A DNA stretch of 64,000 bases from Lutispora saccharofermentans (GCF_024363565.1 NZ_JAJEKE010000013.1:1-64000); one strand, 5' to 3'. Shown: positions 1 through 9,876, counted from the first letter of the stretch. Notes: generated by a model not told the origin, from the letters alone. A program made the numbers and translations.

Positions 1-391
1 GCATTAAACGAACTGTCAATATGATTTTTATTATTTATTCTTTCATCTGTAGTCACGAAGTAAGTTCATGCAGTCCATTTAAAACGTGTCAATATGATTT
101 TTAGTTTTTTTCAACAGACCGCTTGCTGTGATTTTGTCCTGCGCTCCAGCAGGAATTATATATTATCATGAATTATTAGAGCTGTCAATATATTATTTCC
201 TGTTTGTTTTTGGTTGTTTTCAAAAGTGCATTATAAATAATATCATAGGAATTATACTATGTAAATACAAATTTTTAAGCTCTTTTTGTTCTTTATATAC
301 TTTAATTTATGGTTTGACTCAGGTAAAATTTATTATATACAGCGAATGAACAAATTATTCAAAGCCGCCCGATTTTTGAGAGGTCGATGGA
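1..391. repeat. Gene-free left edge with short direct repeats
   Basis: I see no convincing gene here. A 17-base sequence (tgtcaatatgattttta) occurs identically at 14-30 and 87-103, and its first nine bases recur at 183-191. The region is very AT-rich and probably carries the promoter of the metallophosphoesterase gene that starts at 392. A 73-codon open frame at 128-349 has no ribosome site and a low-complexity product, so I do not call it. What the repeats do is unknown; they may be the edge of something that begins outside the window. Confidence 0.4.
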
Positions 392-1012
392 ATGCATGAA
401 AGATTTAAATTAATTTATTACAACTTAATGGGTTATGTATATGTGCCCGATAGCATAAAGAATATAAAAGAGAGAAAGCTGCTTCATATATCAGATACTC
501 CTGTGATTTTTTTCAGTGCCCTCGGTAAGCTATTGAAAGAGCTTTCGCCGGATATAATAATACATACCGGTGATATGGTCGATAATATAAAGCTTGAGAT
601 GTACAAAGAAAGGCTCCCTAAATACGAGTATCACTTAAAATCAATAATGGATATGCTTGAGAGCTCGAATGCAAAGGAATTATACATATGCGCAGGCAAT
701 CATGATAATATAGAATTGCTGCGCAAATATGCAAAAAAGAGCACTATAATAGAAGAGCATTGCCATATAGAAATATTCAATGCAAAGGTTGCGTTAAGCC
801 ATTATCCTTATAAAATCGTACAGAACCCGGCAGATTATAATTTTTTCGGACATGATATTTCTATAGGGAATGATATGGTCAACAACAGAATATATCTGAA
901 CGGAATCTCCACTATAAATATACTCACTGAAAAAACCAAAAGACTGTTTTATCTTCAATACCCTTACGGCACTAACGAATCAAGGCTGATGAAAGGAAAA
1001 ATCGGGCTGTAA
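392..1012 (+). CDS. Calcineurin-like metallophosphoesterase with D-x-P motif 1
   Basis: This 206-residue protein carries two clear metallophosphoesterase blocks, GDMVDN near residue 61 and GNHDN near residue 103, which in the family bind the two-metal centre, plus a later HYP segment near residue 136. The first block reads HISDTP, so the usual Asp-x-His is Asp-x-Pro and one metal ligand appears absent or moved. The protein is short, with no signal peptide or membrane segment, so it should be cytoplasmic. The ATG has a GAGAGG-type ribosome site 8 bases upstream. It is followed 19 bases later by a gene of unknown function on the same strand, so the two are probably co-transcribed. The substrate cannot be inferred. 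Confidence 0.75.
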   Translation: MHERFKLIYYNLMGYVYVPDSIKNIKERKLLHISDTPVIFFSALGKLLKELSPDIIIHTGDMVDNIKLEMYKERLPKYEYHLKSIMDMLESSNAKELYICAGNHDNIELLRKYAKKSTIIEEHCHIEIFNAKVALSHYPYKIVQNPADYNFFGHDISIGNDMVNNRIYLNGISTINILTEKTKRLFYLQYPYGTNESRLMKGKIGL

Positions 1013-1031
1013 CCAGAAGGGGGAATAATAA

Positions 1032-2036
1032 ATGATTTCATTAGTAAGAAAAAGTACAAAATACTTGATAATTGAAACCTATGATTTGGCTGCCATGGAG
1101 GATTACCTTATCACAAGCTTAAAAGCATTTAAGGACAATATCTATACCGTATCAGCGAAAACAAATGAGGACTACACAGTTATATATATTACAGATGACA
1201 TAAATAAGCCTTCCGTAATAAGCGAAGAGAGTCCGGTATATATGCTGCCCCAGGATTTAGATCATATTTTATGCAGAATAGTCAATGAAAAAAATAATCA
1301 TTTGATAAAAAGCCTTAAGCTGGCTCCCAGATTATTGATTTTCAGATACTTCGGCAATATCAGCAAAATAATATATTCCATATTGAAAGACTATGAAGGA
1401 GAAATAAGGGATCTGAAGGAAACCTTCTTTAATCTTGATTTGCCCTCCAGCGTTATCACCTTTACGGATAAGCCTTTGATCAACAATCTTGGGCTCGATG
1501 ATCTGTGCGAAAAATGCATAGTCATCGGGCATCCAACCAAAGGACTATACAGAAATTTGAAGGTAAATGCATTAAGGTATCTCAATGAAGGCTTGGAAAA
1601 TAAGAACTGGTATGAGGTAGAGATAAGGATATATGACATATATAACGCTTATCACCTTCATTACAGGAGACTTATGCATGTGCTTGAAAATCTGGAGCTG
1701 GGGCTTGTGCTCGGAGAAAGCTGGTCAAAGGACTATGCGGTTTTGCTGATGTCCGTAGGTGTATACAGCATAAGGTTTTTTACCTTATATGAACCAAAGC
1801 ACATAAAGAAAATATTGCTCGGCCTTGAAATTTCATCAGATAATACAAGGATCTGTGATTATGATGTCTATCACGGAAGGAAAAAAATCAGCTGGATTGA
1901 TTTTGCCCAAAATAGAAAAGAAGTAAGAACAGACGTGGCAAAGCGATGCAGGGAAGAATTATTTAAAATGTTATCGCCTTCTTCTATCGAATATATGAAA
2001 AACATTGAAAAAGAAATAATGAAAAGCAGAGAATAG
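1032..2036 (+). CDS. Hypothetical protein, 334 aa
   Basis: I do not recognise this protein. It is 334 residues, soluble, rich in charged residues and Tyr/Ile/Leu, with no signal peptide, membrane span or obvious nucleotide-binding motif. The start ATG follows a strong AGAAGGGGG ribosome site and lies 19 bases after the metallophosphoesterase stop, so the pair looks like a two-gene operon ending at a hairpin terminator at 2041-2063. Codon use looks like that of the neighbours. The frame is open throughout with no sign of decay, so I am confident that it is a gene and not at all confident of a function. Confidence 0.7.
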   Translation: MISLVRKSTKYLIIETYDLAAMEDYLITSLKAFKDNIYTVSAKTNEDYTVIYITDDINKPSVISEESPVYMLPQDLDHILCRIVNEKNNHLIKSLKLAPRLLIFRYFGNISKIIYSILKDYEGEIRDLKETFFNLDLPSSVITFTDKPLINNLGLDDLCEKCIVIGHPTKGLYRNLKVNALRYLNEGLENKNWYEVEIRIYDIYNAYHLHYRRLMHVLENLELGLVLGESWSKDYAVLLMSVGVYSIRFFTLYEPKHIKKILLGLEISSDNTRICDYDVYHGRKKISWIDFAQNRKEVRTDVAKRCREELFKMLSPSSIEYMKNIEKEIMKSRE

Positions 2037-2040
2037 GAAA

Positions 2041-2063
2041 AGCATGGAGTTGATTTCCATGCT
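2041..2063. terminator. Bidirectional hairpin terminator
   Basis: An 8-bp stem (agcatgga/tccatgct) with a 7-base loop sits between the convergent unknown gene and lysS. It is followed by TTCTTTT on the plus strand and by TTTTTCC on the minus strand, so it can serve both transcripts. Confidence 0.75.
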
Positions 2064-2071
2064 TCTTTTCA

Positions 2072-3565
2072 TTATTCTGCCAATGGCTTCATTGTCGGGA
2101 AAAGTATTACATCCCTTATGGAATAAGAGTCTGTAAGGAACATTATGATCCTGTCTATTCCTATTCCCATGCCTCCTGTTGGCGGCATGCCTACTTCAAG
2201 AGAATTTACAAAGTCTTCGTCCATGGCATAAGCTTCGTCGTCTCCATATTCTCTATCTTTAAGCTGCTGCAGGAATCTTTCCTTTTGCACTATGGGATCA
2301 TTAAGCTCAGAATAAGCATTAGCGATTTCTCTGCCAAAGATGAAGGCTTCAAACCTCTCCGTGATTGTCGGATCATCCTTTTTGGCTTTTGTAAGCGGTG
2401 ATATTTCCACGGGATAGTCTATTACAAATGTAGGCTGTATCAAATGCTCCTCTACAAATGCCTCAAAAGCGGCATTTAAGATATCGCCCCAAGTGCAATA
2501 TTTCAAATCCTTTTTCAATTCATCTTCTATGTTAAGCTTCTTTGCCATTTCTCTGGCTGCTTCATCGCCTTTGACTTCCCTGAAATCAACCCCTGAATAC
2601 TTTTTAACCGCATCGATCATGGTTATCCTGTTCCACGGAGGGGTCAAATCAATTTCAGTTCCTTGATATGTTATCTTTGTGGTTCCCAGGACCTCCTGTG
2701 CACAGTAAGCTATACATTGCTCGCAATGCTCCATCATATCGTTATAATCCGCATAGGCCTGGTACAGTTCTATCATCGTGAATTCCGGATTATGCCTGAC
2801 ACTTATGCCTTCATTTCTGAAGTCTTTGCCCATCTCATATACTCTTTCGAAGCCGCCTACTATAAGCCTTTTCAGGTACAGCTCCGTAGCAATCCTCAGG
2901 TATAGATCAATATCCAGGGCATTGCTGTGAGTTTTAAATGGTCTTGCTGCAGCGCCGCTGGCAATAGTAGCCAGGACAGGAGTGTCAACCTCTAAAAATC
3001 CCCTGTCATCAAAGAATTTTCTTACACATTGCAGTATCTTGGTTCTCTTTATGAAGGTATCCCTTACCTCCGGGTTTACGATGAGATCTACATATCTTTG
3101 TCTGTATCTTATATCTGTATCCTTTAATCCATGCCACTTTTCCGGAAGCGGCTGAAGCGACTTTGTAAGGAGAGTGACTTCCTGTGCATGAATAGATATC
3201 TCTCCTCTTTTAGTCTTGAAAACCGTGCCCTTTATTCCTACGATATCTCCCATATCATAAGTTTTAAATTGCTTGTAGCTCTCTTCTCCAACATCATCGG
3301 TTTTTATGTAAACCTGAATTTTCCCGTTTCTGTCCTGGATATCGGAGAAGGATGCTTTGCCCATATCTCTCATGGACATAATTCTTCCGGCAATAGATAC
3401 AAGTTGGCCTTCCATAGTATCAAAATTATTTTTGATCACATCAGAATGATGTGTTACATCATATTTCACAATATCAAAAGGATTTTTGCCGGATTCCTTG
3501 AGAGATTTCAGTTTTTCTCTCCTAACCCTAAGTATTTCATTAAGATTTAATTCTTCATTTGCCAT
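2072..3565 (-). CDS. lysS: Lysyl-tRNA synthetase, class II
   Basis: LysS charges tRNA-Lys in the cytoplasm. The 497-residue length is normal for bacterial class II LysRS. An N-terminal OB-fold anticodon-binding region (about residues 55-140) is followed by the class II catalytic core, with motif 2 (FRNEG...HNPEFT, near residues 250-265) and motif 3 ([14 protein letters not shown], near residue 465). The start ATG has a GGGGGAAT-type ribosome site and lies 11 bases after greA, so the two form an operon. A greA-lysS pair downstream of dusB is common in Firmicutes. I see no T-box leader between the two genes. Confidence 0.97.
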   Translation of the reverse strand: MANEELNLNEILRVRREKLKSLKESGKNPFDIVKYDVTHHSDVIKNNFDTMEGQLVSIAGRIMSMRDMGKASFSDIQDRNGKIQVYIKTDDVGEESYKQFKTYDMGDIVGIKGTVFKTKRGEISIHAQEVTLLTKSLQPLPEKWHGLKDTDIRYRQRYVDLIVNPEVRDTFIKRTKILQCVRKFFDDRGFLEVDTPVLATIASGAAARPFKTHSNALDIDLYLRIATELYLKRLIVGGFERVYEMGKDFRNEGISVRHNPEFTMIELYQAYADYNDMMEHCEQCIAYCAQEVLGTTKITYQGTEIDLTPPWNRITMIDAVKKYSGVDFREVKGDEAAREMAKKLNIEDELKKDLKYCTWGDILNAAFEAFVEEHLIQPTFVIDYPVEISPLTKAKKDDPTITERFEAFIFGREIANAYSELNDPIVQKERFLQQLKDREYGDDEAYAMDEDFVNSLEVGMPPTGGMGIGIDRIIMFLTDSYSIRDVILFPTMKPLAE

Positions 3566-3576
3566 TTTTATTCCCC

Positions 3577-4059
3577 CTACTTCTTGATATGCAAAATCCT
3601 ATATTTAAGAATACCGTCAGGTACTTGGATTTCTACCACATCTCCCACTTTTTTGCCAATAAGGGCTTTTCCTACAGGCGATTCGTTTGAAATCTTTAAA
3701 TTGATGGGATCGGCTTCAGCGGAGCCTACTATAGTATACTCCATTTCATCCTCAAAGTCTTCATCTTTCAATAAAACCTTAGCTCCGACATTCACAATAT
3801 CAGTATTTATATCTTCATCATCAATAACCTTGGCTGTTTTTAATATATTTTCAAGCTGAGCAATCCTTCCTTCAATAAAAGCTTGCTCATTTTTGGCTTC
3901 GTCATACTCCGAGTTCTCTGATATATCTCCAAAGGCAAGTGCTTGCTTGATTCTTTGAGCTACCTCAGCTCTTTTTGTCGCTCGTAAATACTCTAATTCC
4001 TCCTCAAGTTTGGCTAAACCTGATAAGGTTAATAAGTTTTCTTTATTGTTGTTTGACAT
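3577..4059 (-). CDS. greA: Transcription elongation factor GreA
   Basis: GreA rescues backtracked RNA polymerase by stimulating cleavage of the nascent RNA. The 160-residue protein has the usual two parts: an N-terminal antiparallel coiled coil (about residues 10-75, including the acidic tip region with [13 protein letters not shown]) and a C-terminal FKBP-like domain that begins near residue 85 and contains [14 protein letters not shown]. The ATG follows a GGGGAGA ribosome site. It is the first gene of a greA-lysS unit. The hairpin at 4171-4206 separates it from the gene upstream, so it probably has its own promoter in 4060-4170. Confidence 0.96.
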   Translation of the reverse strand: MSNNNKENLLTLSGLAKLEEELEYLRATKRAEVAQRIKQALAFGDISENSEYDEAKNEQAFIEGRIAQLENILKTAKVIDDEDINTDIVNVGAKVLLKDEDFEDEMEYTIVGSAEADPINLKISNESPVGKALIGKKVGDVVEIQVPDGILKYRILHIKK

Positions 4060-4170
4060 TTATACGTCTCCCCTTCAAAAATATATAATTATGGCTTTGA
4101 TGTGAATAATATATGTCCTTATTACTTTTTTATCCTGGTATTGATTGCTTAACCCCTATGGTATTAACAT

Positions 4171-4206
4171 AGCAAGCACTGCAGGAATACCTTTCCAGTG
4201 CTTGCT
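4171..4206 (-). terminator. Hairpin after the 280-aa gene
   Basis: An 11-bp perfect stem (agcaagcactg/cagtgcttgct) with a 14-base loop lies just past the stop at 4232. The minus-strand tail is TATGTTAATA rather than a clean U-run, so termination is plausible but not certain. Confidence 0.45.
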
Positions 4207-4231
4207 TATCATGTTATTTGTTAATTATAAA

Positions 4232-5074
4232 TTAGCACTTTTGTATTGTCAAGGCTTTATTGCTTCTTAGGAGAAGTCTTCTGATCCGCTCTTTATCCAC
4301 GGGATTTCCCTGCTCATCCAGAAAGCATACAAAAGGAAAGTATGAGACTGTTTTCCATATGTCCGTGCCTGGCGCAAATTTAATTATAGCCTTTGTAATT
4401 TCATCCTCAAACCTTATCAGCACACTATCCGGCTGCAGGGGACCGCTATGCTTCGGCAAAATCAAAACCCTTCCCATATCTATGCATGCTGACATCAATG
4501 CATTTTTATATCTCTCGGCAGGTATCAACCCATCCCATAATATTATCTTTGATTGATTGAGCAGAAATTCTATATCATTTACAAAAGCAATGGAAAGACC
4601 TTTCTCTTCCATTATCTTTTTGTGCAGTTCTTTCATAGACGCATCATTGGAACCGGTCTTCAGTACTATAATGCTGGATGCTTCCTCCGATATCGCTTCC
4701 ATTAATATCGGGTTCAAGGTACCGCTTATAATTCCAAAGCTTTGGCTAAAGACATCCTCTCCCCTTATTATCCCAACTTCTCTTAAAATGCATAAAATTT
4801 TTATGCTGAGCCAGATGCTATTCAGCTTTTCATCCATTTCATCAACAGGAAAAACAAACTGTATATTATTCTCTCCGCAGAATTTGTGGATTATCCTCTT
4901 TTCTTTGATTTTATGCTTGATTTCTTTTGTGTGCGGAACTTCAAATATAAATATTTCATAGGCTTCTCCGCCAATCTCAATGTTGATCCTTCCAATCTCA
5001 GAAGGTTTGCCTAAAAGCCAAAACTTTATTTTCCCGGAGTTGTCTCCATATACGATTATAGCAGCCCTCTTCAT
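4232..5074 (-). CDS. Hypothetical protein, 280 aa
   Basis: I do not recognise this family. The 280-residue product is soluble, without signal peptide or membrane spans, and shows alternating hydrophobic strands and helices typical of an alpha/beta fold. A central segment (about residues 100-170) is rich in small residues (SFGIISGTLNP, IVLKTGSNDASMKEL), but I see no known catalytic motif. The start ATG has a GGGAGGATG ribosome site. It stands alone between two hairpins and is separated from the upstream gene by 192 bases that include a dispersed repeat. The frame is intact and codon use matches the neighbours. Confidence 0.65.
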   Translation of the reverse strand: MKRAAIIVYGDNSGKIKFWLLGKPSEIGRINIEIGGEAYEIFIFEVPHTKEIKHKIKEKRIIHKFCGENNIQFVFPVDEMDEKLNSIWLSIKILCILREVGIIRGEDVFSQSFGIISGTLNPILMEAISEEASSIIVLKTGSNDASMKELHKKIMEEKGLSIAFVNDIEFLLNQSKIILWDGLIPAERYKNALMSACIDMGRVLILPKHSGPLQPDSVLIRFEDEITKAIIKFAPGTDIWKTVSYFPFVCFLDEQGNPVDKERIRRLLLRSNKALTIQKC

Positions 5075-5145
5075 CCTCCCATCTCCATTTTAACAATATT
5101 CTTAGTTCATCAGATATTTCAATTCTTTTGGAGTCTTTTTTGATA

Positions 5146-5227
5146 GTCACAGATTTTCACAGAGGTTTAAAACCCTTCAGTGTTTTTCTGTAAAGTTTCA
5201 GTGTCTTTCAGTGGTTTCCGTCTCCCT
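5146..5227. repeat. Dispersed CAGTG/CCGTC-type short repeat
   Basis: The stretch carries cacagattttcacagagg, three spaced TTCAGTG units and ends tttcagtggtttccgtctcc. The last motif recurs with one change at 29393-29412. It lies between two minus-strand genes and contains no open frame of note. Confidence 0.5.
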
Positions 5228-5266
5228 TTGAATATTAATATTATGGGCAGGATGAATATATGCTAA

Positions 5267-6211
5267 TTATTTGCCTACGCCTTGAGCCTTAAAGGCCATC
5301 GTATCATTGAGATAGACCACATGAGGCTTGAATTCTATATCCTCCAATACATTCAAATAATCCTGGTCCTTGATATCATCAGGATTTTTCTTGAGTATTG
5401 CTACCGCCAATGCTTCAATAACATTGGTGCCGAAAGATCTCCCCGAGAGATTTGGAGTAGAGGTTACAAGCATGCCTGCATTTCTCTCTCTAAGCCATGC
5501 CACATCTTCCTTTGTGACCGTATTGGTAACGATGAGCTTAGCTTTGGCATCATTGGGAAGATAACGCCTTATATAGTGAAAATCTCCTGCAATGATATCT
5601 GATGCTTCAAAATATTTATCATATTTCCCTGCAAAATTTTCTTCTTTGTTTTGAGCCTTGCCTGTGGGATATAACATTTCAAAAGGCAGCTTGCAGGCTA
5701 TGGGCGCTATTATGCCGGCAATCCGCTCCAGCCTTTTCAGAGAATATATGGGTATATTAAACCCCAGAGCTGTCATGACATCACCTAAAATCAAGCTGCA
5801 TCCCACTTCGTCAAAGCCTTCTGCCATGCCATATCTGTCAACAGCAGTCAATATAAAGGCGGTCTTACCCTTAAGTGGCATTATATTATCGTTGATGTAT
5901 CCGGGAAGATTTCTCTCCAGGCTTGACTTCAATCCGGAGCCATCAACCATAGGAGTAATCTTGGCTGCATTCTTTATTTGTATCGCATCTTTTATTATGT
6001 ACTTCTTATTCCCTGCTCTCAGATACAGATCGATCCCGCCCATGCCAAAAGCATCAACCTTACCATCCAAGCTGCTGATTATTTCAATGGCCTTTTGTAT
6101 ATCTCCGTCTGTTCCTACTCTTTCAACCACTATTTTTTCGCCTTTGAAATCCAATTCAACCTTGTGATCTCTTTTTGATGAACCAATGCTCACACTGATG
6201 ACATGTTTCAT
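5267..6211 (-). CDS. Conserved protein often labelled quinate 5-dehydrogenase
   Basis: The 314-residue protein begins with a conserved block (ISVSIGSSKRDHKVEL, residues 4-19) that I recognise from a clostridial family usually annotated by transfer as quinate/shikimate dehydrogenase-like. Other visible blocks are DAFGMGGIDLYL (about 54-65) and TPMVDGSGLKSSLER (about 86-100). I see no classical Rossmann GxGxxG, and the enzymatic label is unsupported by the sequence, so I treat the function as unknown. It is soluble and cytoplasmic. The start ATG follows an AGGAGAAAG ribosome site. It is monocistronic, with the dusB terminator upstream and a repeat downstream. Confidence 0.7.
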   Translation of the reverse strand: MKHVISVSIGSSKRDHKVELDFKGEKIVVERVGTDGDIQKAIEIISSLDGKVDAFGMGGIDLYLRAGNKKYIIKDAIQIKNAAKITPMVDGSGLKSSLERNLPGYINDNIMPLKGKTAFILTAVDRYGMAEGFDEVGCSLILGDVMTALGFNIPIYSLKRLERIAGIIAPIACKLPFEMLYPTGKAQNKEENFAGKYDKYFEASDIIAGDFHYIRRYLPNDAKAKLIVTNTVTKEDVAWLRERNAGMLVTSTPNLSGRSFGTNVIEALAVAILKKNPDDIKDQDYLNVLEDIEFKPHVVYLNDTMAFKAQGVGK

Positions 6212-6326
6212 ATTCTTTCTCCTCCGTAATAATTGTTTAGTATGTAATCATTACATATATATTCTAATACTATAGTAAAATTTATACAATTTTATATTAA
6301 AAAAAATTAGCAGCATTATACCGTAT

Positions 6327-6366
6327 AAAAAAACTCCCGCTTAGATCAATGAATCTAAATAGGAGT
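6327..6366 (-). terminator. Terminator of coaX-dusB
   Basis: The minus strand shows AACTCC, an inner ATTTAGATT stem, then GGAGTT running into a TTTTTTT tract. The hairpin overlaps the dusB stop codon. This is a clear intrinsic terminator. Confidence 0.8.
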
Positions 6367-7321
6367 TCAGCAGGTTCTCTATCTCTTGCTTTTGGGTCAT
6401 TGTGAATATCCTGCTTTTTATAGTGCAGGAGCCTGGCAGGCCTTTTAGGTACCAGGAAGCATGCTTTCTCATTTCCTTAATCCCTATATGCTCTCCCTTT
6501 TGCTGCACCAGCATGCTCATATGGTGGATGAGCATTTCCACCTTGTCTTTAGGTGATGGCTCTTCGGGCAAAACTCCAGTCTCCAGATACTTCTTGGTCC
6601 TTTCAAATATCCAGGGATTGCCCTGAGCTCCCCTGCCTATCAATATGGCGTCGCAGCCTGTTTCCTCCAGCATTCTCTCAGCATCCTGAGGAGTATATAT
6701 GTCTCCGTTCCCTATTACAGGTATGGATAAGGCTGCTTTGACTTCTCTGATGATATTCCAATCCGCCTTTCCGATATAAAATTGCTCCCGGGTTCTTCCA
6801 TGGACAGCCACTGCAGCGGCGCCTTCCTGTTCGGCTATATGCGCAAGCTGTACAGCGTTCACAGTGTTTTCATCCCACCCTTTTCTCATTTTCACGGTTA
6901 CGGGAATCCTGACCTGCTTTACTACCGCATTTATTATTTCTCCTGCCAGCCTTGGATTCTTCATAAGGGCGGAGCCATCTCCGTTATTCACTATCTTAGG
7001 CGTGGGACAACCCATATTTATATCTATCAGCTCTGCTCCATCCTCTTCTACCTTAGCAGCCGCATAGGCCATTATTCCGGGATCGCTGCCAAATATCTGA
7101 ACTGCTGCAGGTCTTTCATCAGGATCTACTGCTGTCAGAGCAGCGGTGTTCTCGCTTTTATAGAACATGCCCTTGGCGCTGACCATTTCAGTATACACCA
7201 GCCCGCAGCCGAAGCCCTTGCAGATGAGTCTGAAAGCCATATCCGTAACCCCTGCCATAGGCGCAAGAAATAGATCATTTTCGATTTGAATATCCCCTAT
7301 TTTCACAGAACCACCAATCAT
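6341..7321 (-). CDS. dusB: tRNA-dihydrouridine synthase DusB
   Basis: Dus enzymes reduce uridines in the tRNA D-arm using FMN and NADPH. The 326-residue protein has the family start ([13 protein letters not shown], residues 19-31) and the active-site loop NMGCPTPKI with the catalytic cysteine at residue 105. The flavin phosphate-binding segment GNGDI and the [11 protein letters not shown] block lie near residues 200-240. The start overlaps the coaX stop by four bases, so the two are translationally coupled, as is common in Firmicutes. A strong terminator overlaps its stop codon. Confidence 0.95.
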   Translation of the reverse strand: MIGGSVKIGDIQIENDLFLAPMAGVTDMAFRLICKGFGCGLVYTEMVSAKGMFYKSENTAALTAVDPDERPAAVQIFGSDPGIMAYAAAKVEEDGAELIDINMGCPTPKIVNNGDGSALMKNPRLAGEIINAVVKQVRIPVTVKMRKGWDENTVNAVQLAHIAEQEGAAAVAVHGRTREQFYIGKADWNIIREVKAALSIPVIGNGDIYTPQDAERMLEETGCDAILIGRGAQGNPWIFERTKKYLETGVLPEEPSPKDKVEMLIHHMSMLVQQKGEHIGIKEMRKHASWYLKGLPGSCTIKSRIFTMTQKQEIENLLNSYLDSLI

Positions 7322-8088
7322 TCTCTATTCCTTTCATATATTATTCTCAAACCTTCCAGAGTCAATAAGCCGTTTACTATGCTTATCGTTTTCGACTCTG
7401 TAGCTATGAGCTTTGCTAAGCCTCCGGTAGCGACTACTTTTGTATTTTCATCTCCCAGCTCTTTTTTCATTCTTTCTACAATATAATCCACCTGTCCCAC
7501 ATATCCGAATATTATTCCTGCCTGCATGCTGCTGACGGTATTTTTGCATATCATCGTTTCCGGTTTCACCAATTCTACCTTTGGCAGTTTTGCCGTTTTC
7601 TGGAATAATGCATCCATAGAGATCTGTATTCCCGGGGATATCGCACCGCCCAGATATTCTCCGTTTTTTGATACCGCACAATATGTGGTGGCAGTACCAA
7701 AGTCTACGATGACCAGCGGTCCTCCGTAAAGCTCATATGCAGCAACCGCATTCACTATTCTATCTGCTCCTACTTCTTTTGGATTATCATATTTGATATT
7801 GATGCCCGTCTTTACGCCGGGGCCGATAACCAGAGGTTCACTTTTAAAGTATTTGCGTGCCATGTGCTCCAATGTATACATGGCAGTGGGAACCACGGAG
7901 GATATGACCACCTGGCTTATACAAGACAGCTTATAGTTGGAAAAGCTGAAAAGCTGGTTTATCATCATCCCGTACTCATCACTGGTCTTATGAATTTCAG
8001 TCCCTATTCTCCAGAATTCCAGCAGCTTTTTGTCTTCATATATTCCTAAAACTATATTGGTATTTCCCACATCTATCACAAGTATCAT
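7318..8088 (-). CDS. coaX: Type III pantothenate kinase
   Basis: CoaX phosphorylates pantothenate, the first committed step of coenzyme A synthesis, in the cytoplasm. The 256-residue protein carries the family motifs: [13 protein letters not shown] at the N-terminus (ASKHA phosphate-binding site), [12 protein letters not shown] near residue 108 and [10 protein letters not shown] near residue 128, the last holding the catalytic Asp. The ATG is preceded by AAGGAAGG. It is co-transcribed and overlapping with dusB. The gene immediately upstream encodes an ECF transporter S component, which suggests vitamin uptake and use in one locus. ftsH-coaX adjacency in B. subtilis is interrupted here by the metabolic block. 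Confidence 0.95.
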   Translation of the reverse strand: MILVIDVGNTNIVLGIYEDKKLLEFWRIGTEIHKTSDEYGMMINQLFSFSNYKLSCISQVVISSVVPTAMYTLEHMARKYFKSEPLVIGPGVKTGINIKYDNPKEVGADRIVNAVAAYELYGGPLVIVDFGTATTYCAVSKNGEYLGGAISPGIQISMDALFQKTAKLPKVELVKPETMICKNTVSSMQAGIIFGYVGQVDYIVERMKKELGDENTKVVATGGLAKLIATESKTISIVNGLLTLEGLRIIYERNRE

Positions 8089-8118
8089 GTATATATAACC
8101 TTCCTTGCCCTTAAATTG

Positions 8119-8141
8119 AAGCCAGGCATTTAGCCTGGCTT
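8119..8141 (-). terminator. Hairpin after the ECF transporter gene
   Basis: A 7-bp GC-rich stem (gccaggc/gcctggc), extended by AA/TT pairs around a 5-base loop, lies directly past the stop at 8142. The minus-strand tail TTCAATTTAA is only moderately U-rich, so read-through into coaX is possible. Confidence 0.5.
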
Positions 8142-8711
8142 TTATGCTTTTCTTATTCTTTTCAGCGCTGCTGTGACTGCAGTGACGACTATGACAGCAA
8201 CGATGACTTCCGGTATGCCGTTTGTTGTTGCAATACCGAGTATGAGAGCCGCTGCTTTGCCCTGATCCTGACCCAATGCAGCTGCGAACTGGGCCCCATA
8301 AAGCATATAGATCATTCCCAGCACGCCTATGGTATTGGTCAAGGTTCCTATAGTTGCGGAAGCGGCCGCACTTTTGGTCATTTTGTAAGTATAATAAGCT
8401 GTGAGTCCGATAAGCATTCGCGGCAATACAGCCACAAGCGGATTCAAGAACACAAAGGATATGACCGTCGGCGCCATTATTGCCTGTATCATGCTGAATA
8501 CGCCAAATATCAAACCTATGCCTATTGCTACCAAGGGGCCTTCCATAATCGCACCGATTATTACAGGCAAATGCATTATGGTAGCTTTAGCGGGACCAAT
8601 GGGTATAAAGCCTAACGGCGTACTACCCAACAGGATGGATACTCCTGCCAGCATGCCTGTGACCACAAGCTTTCTTACTGGCATAATACTTTTTGCTCTT
8701 TCACTATACAT
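8142..8711 (-). CDS. ECF transporter S component, probably for pantothenate
   Basis: This 189-residue protein is almost entirely hydrophobic, with about six membrane spans, short loops and a basic C-terminus. The N-terminal segment ([26 protein letters not shown]) and the conserved GLIFGVFS and NPLVAVLPR blocks are typical of ECF-type vitamin transporter substrate-binding (S) subunits, which pair with a shared EcfA/EcfA'/EcfT module encoded elsewhere. Its position next to pantothenate kinase suggests pantothenate as substrate (PanT-like), but birA on its other side makes another vitamin possible. The ATG has a GGAGGT ribosome site 6-7 bases upstream. Substrate assignment is inference only. 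Confidence 0.75.
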   Translation of the reverse strand: MYSERAKSIMPVRKLVVTGMLAGVSILLGSTPLGFIPIGPAKATIMHLPVIIGAIMEGPLVAIGIGLIFGVFSMIQAIMAPTVISFVFLNPLVAVLPRMLIGLTAYYTYKMTKSAAASATIGTLTNTIGVLGMIYMLYGAQFAAALGQDQGKAAALILGIATTNGIPEVIVAVIVVTAVTAALKRIRKA

Positions 8712-8846
8712 TTTCGCACCTCCGTTCCAGTTCCAAAAGGATACCGGACGATATTATATAATATTTTTGTTAGTACAAGTCCAGCTCTTTACGATGCCGG
8801 CAAAATTATTTTATCATCATTAAATAATCAATGCAATATTTTTTGA

Positions 8847-9830
8847 TCAAATATATTCATATATGCCACGCACAGACACTTCTCCCGAAGTTATTTCCTC
8901 AATCCGCCCGCCATCCCTTCTGACCAGCAGGTGTCCATTAGAGCTTATATCTTCTGCCACCGCCTTAAACTCGCCGTCTTTTGTGATCACTCTGACTTCC
9001 TTTCCAACATTAGCCGAGGCTTTTTTATATTCATCGAGCATGAAAGATATATTGCCGTTCTTTAAAAATAGAGAATAATAATTTTCAAATGACTTCAGCA
9101 CCTCTGCAATGATTTTTTTCCTGTCTGCCTGAAGGCCTGATGCAATTTTAATTGAAGTGGCTGTATTGAGATCGCCAAAATCCTTCTCATCAGAATTCGC
9201 ATTTATGCCTATGCCTACGCATAGATAATTGATCCTGTCTATCTCTGCTCCCAATTCCGTCAATATGCCGCAAAGCTTCCGGCCATTGTGCACCAAATCG
9301 TTAGGCCATTTTATCATTATATCCGTGTCACATACCCCTTTTATCCCCTTCATCACGGCAACAGCAGCTATTAGAGTTACCTGAGAGGCTTGCTCAGGCT
9401 TTATATCAGGCTTTAACAATATGGTCATCCATATGCCCTTGCTCTTTGGTGAGACCCAATCTCTGCCCAATCTGCCCCGCCCTGATATTTGCTCTTCTGC
9501 AATTATAACGGTGCCGTCTATGAAGTCCTTTTCTCCCAGTCTTTTTGCATAGCTATTGGTAGAATCTACAGAATCCAGGTATATGATTTCCCGGCCGATA
9601 AATTCTGTATCCAGAAGCCCTTCTATTTCAGCAGGGTATAATATATCCGGGCTTTCCAATAAGGCATAACCTTTATTGGTCAAAGATTCTATTATATAGC
9701 CTTCTTCTTTAAGCTTTTTAATATACTTCCATATGGCAGTCCTGCTGACGCCGAATTTTTTGCTCAAGTCCTCTCCGGATAAATAGCTTCCTCTATTCTT
9801 CTTCAGTTCTTCCAGTATCTTGACTTTCAT
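8847..9830 (-). CDS. birA: Bifunctional biotin-protein ligase and biotin repressor
   Basis: BirA activates biotin as biotinyl-AMP and attaches it to carrier lysines; the N-terminal domain makes it a regulator. In this 327-residue protein residues 1-60 form a winged helix-turn-helix (LSGEDLSKKFGVSRTAIWKY). The catalytic domain has the GRGRLGRDW biotinyl-AMP loop at 117-125 and KWPND near residue 170. A small C-terminal beta domain completes the protein. It stands downstream of the biotin-dependent decarboxylase operon, whose MmdC subunit is its obvious substrate. The ATG follows GGAGCAG. I found no clear BirA operator in the window. Confidence 0.95.
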   Translation of the reverse strand: MKVKILEELKKNRGSYLSGEDLSKKFGVSRTAIWKYIKKLKEEGYIIESLTNKGYALLESPDILYPAEIEGLLDTEFIGREIIYLDSVDSTNSYAKRLGEKDFIDGTVIIAEEQISGRGRLGRDWVSPKSKGIWMTILLKPDIKPEQASQVTLIAAVAVMKGIKGVCDTDIMIKWPNDLVHNGRKLCGILTELGAEIDRINYLCVGIGINANSDEKDFGDLNTATSIKIASGLQADRKKIIAEVLKSFENYYSLFLKNGNISFMLDEYKKASANVGKEVRVITKDGEFKAVAEDISSNGHLLVRRDGGRIEEITSGEVSVRGIYEYI

Positions 9831-9876
9831 AATACTGCTCCTTTTACTTTTTATGCTGAGATATAGACGACAGTAA

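Noticed and set aside
128..349. 73-codon frame at the left edge
   Set aside because: The product is low-complexity hydrophobic/aromatic, the DNA is very AT-rich, and no ribosome site precedes it.
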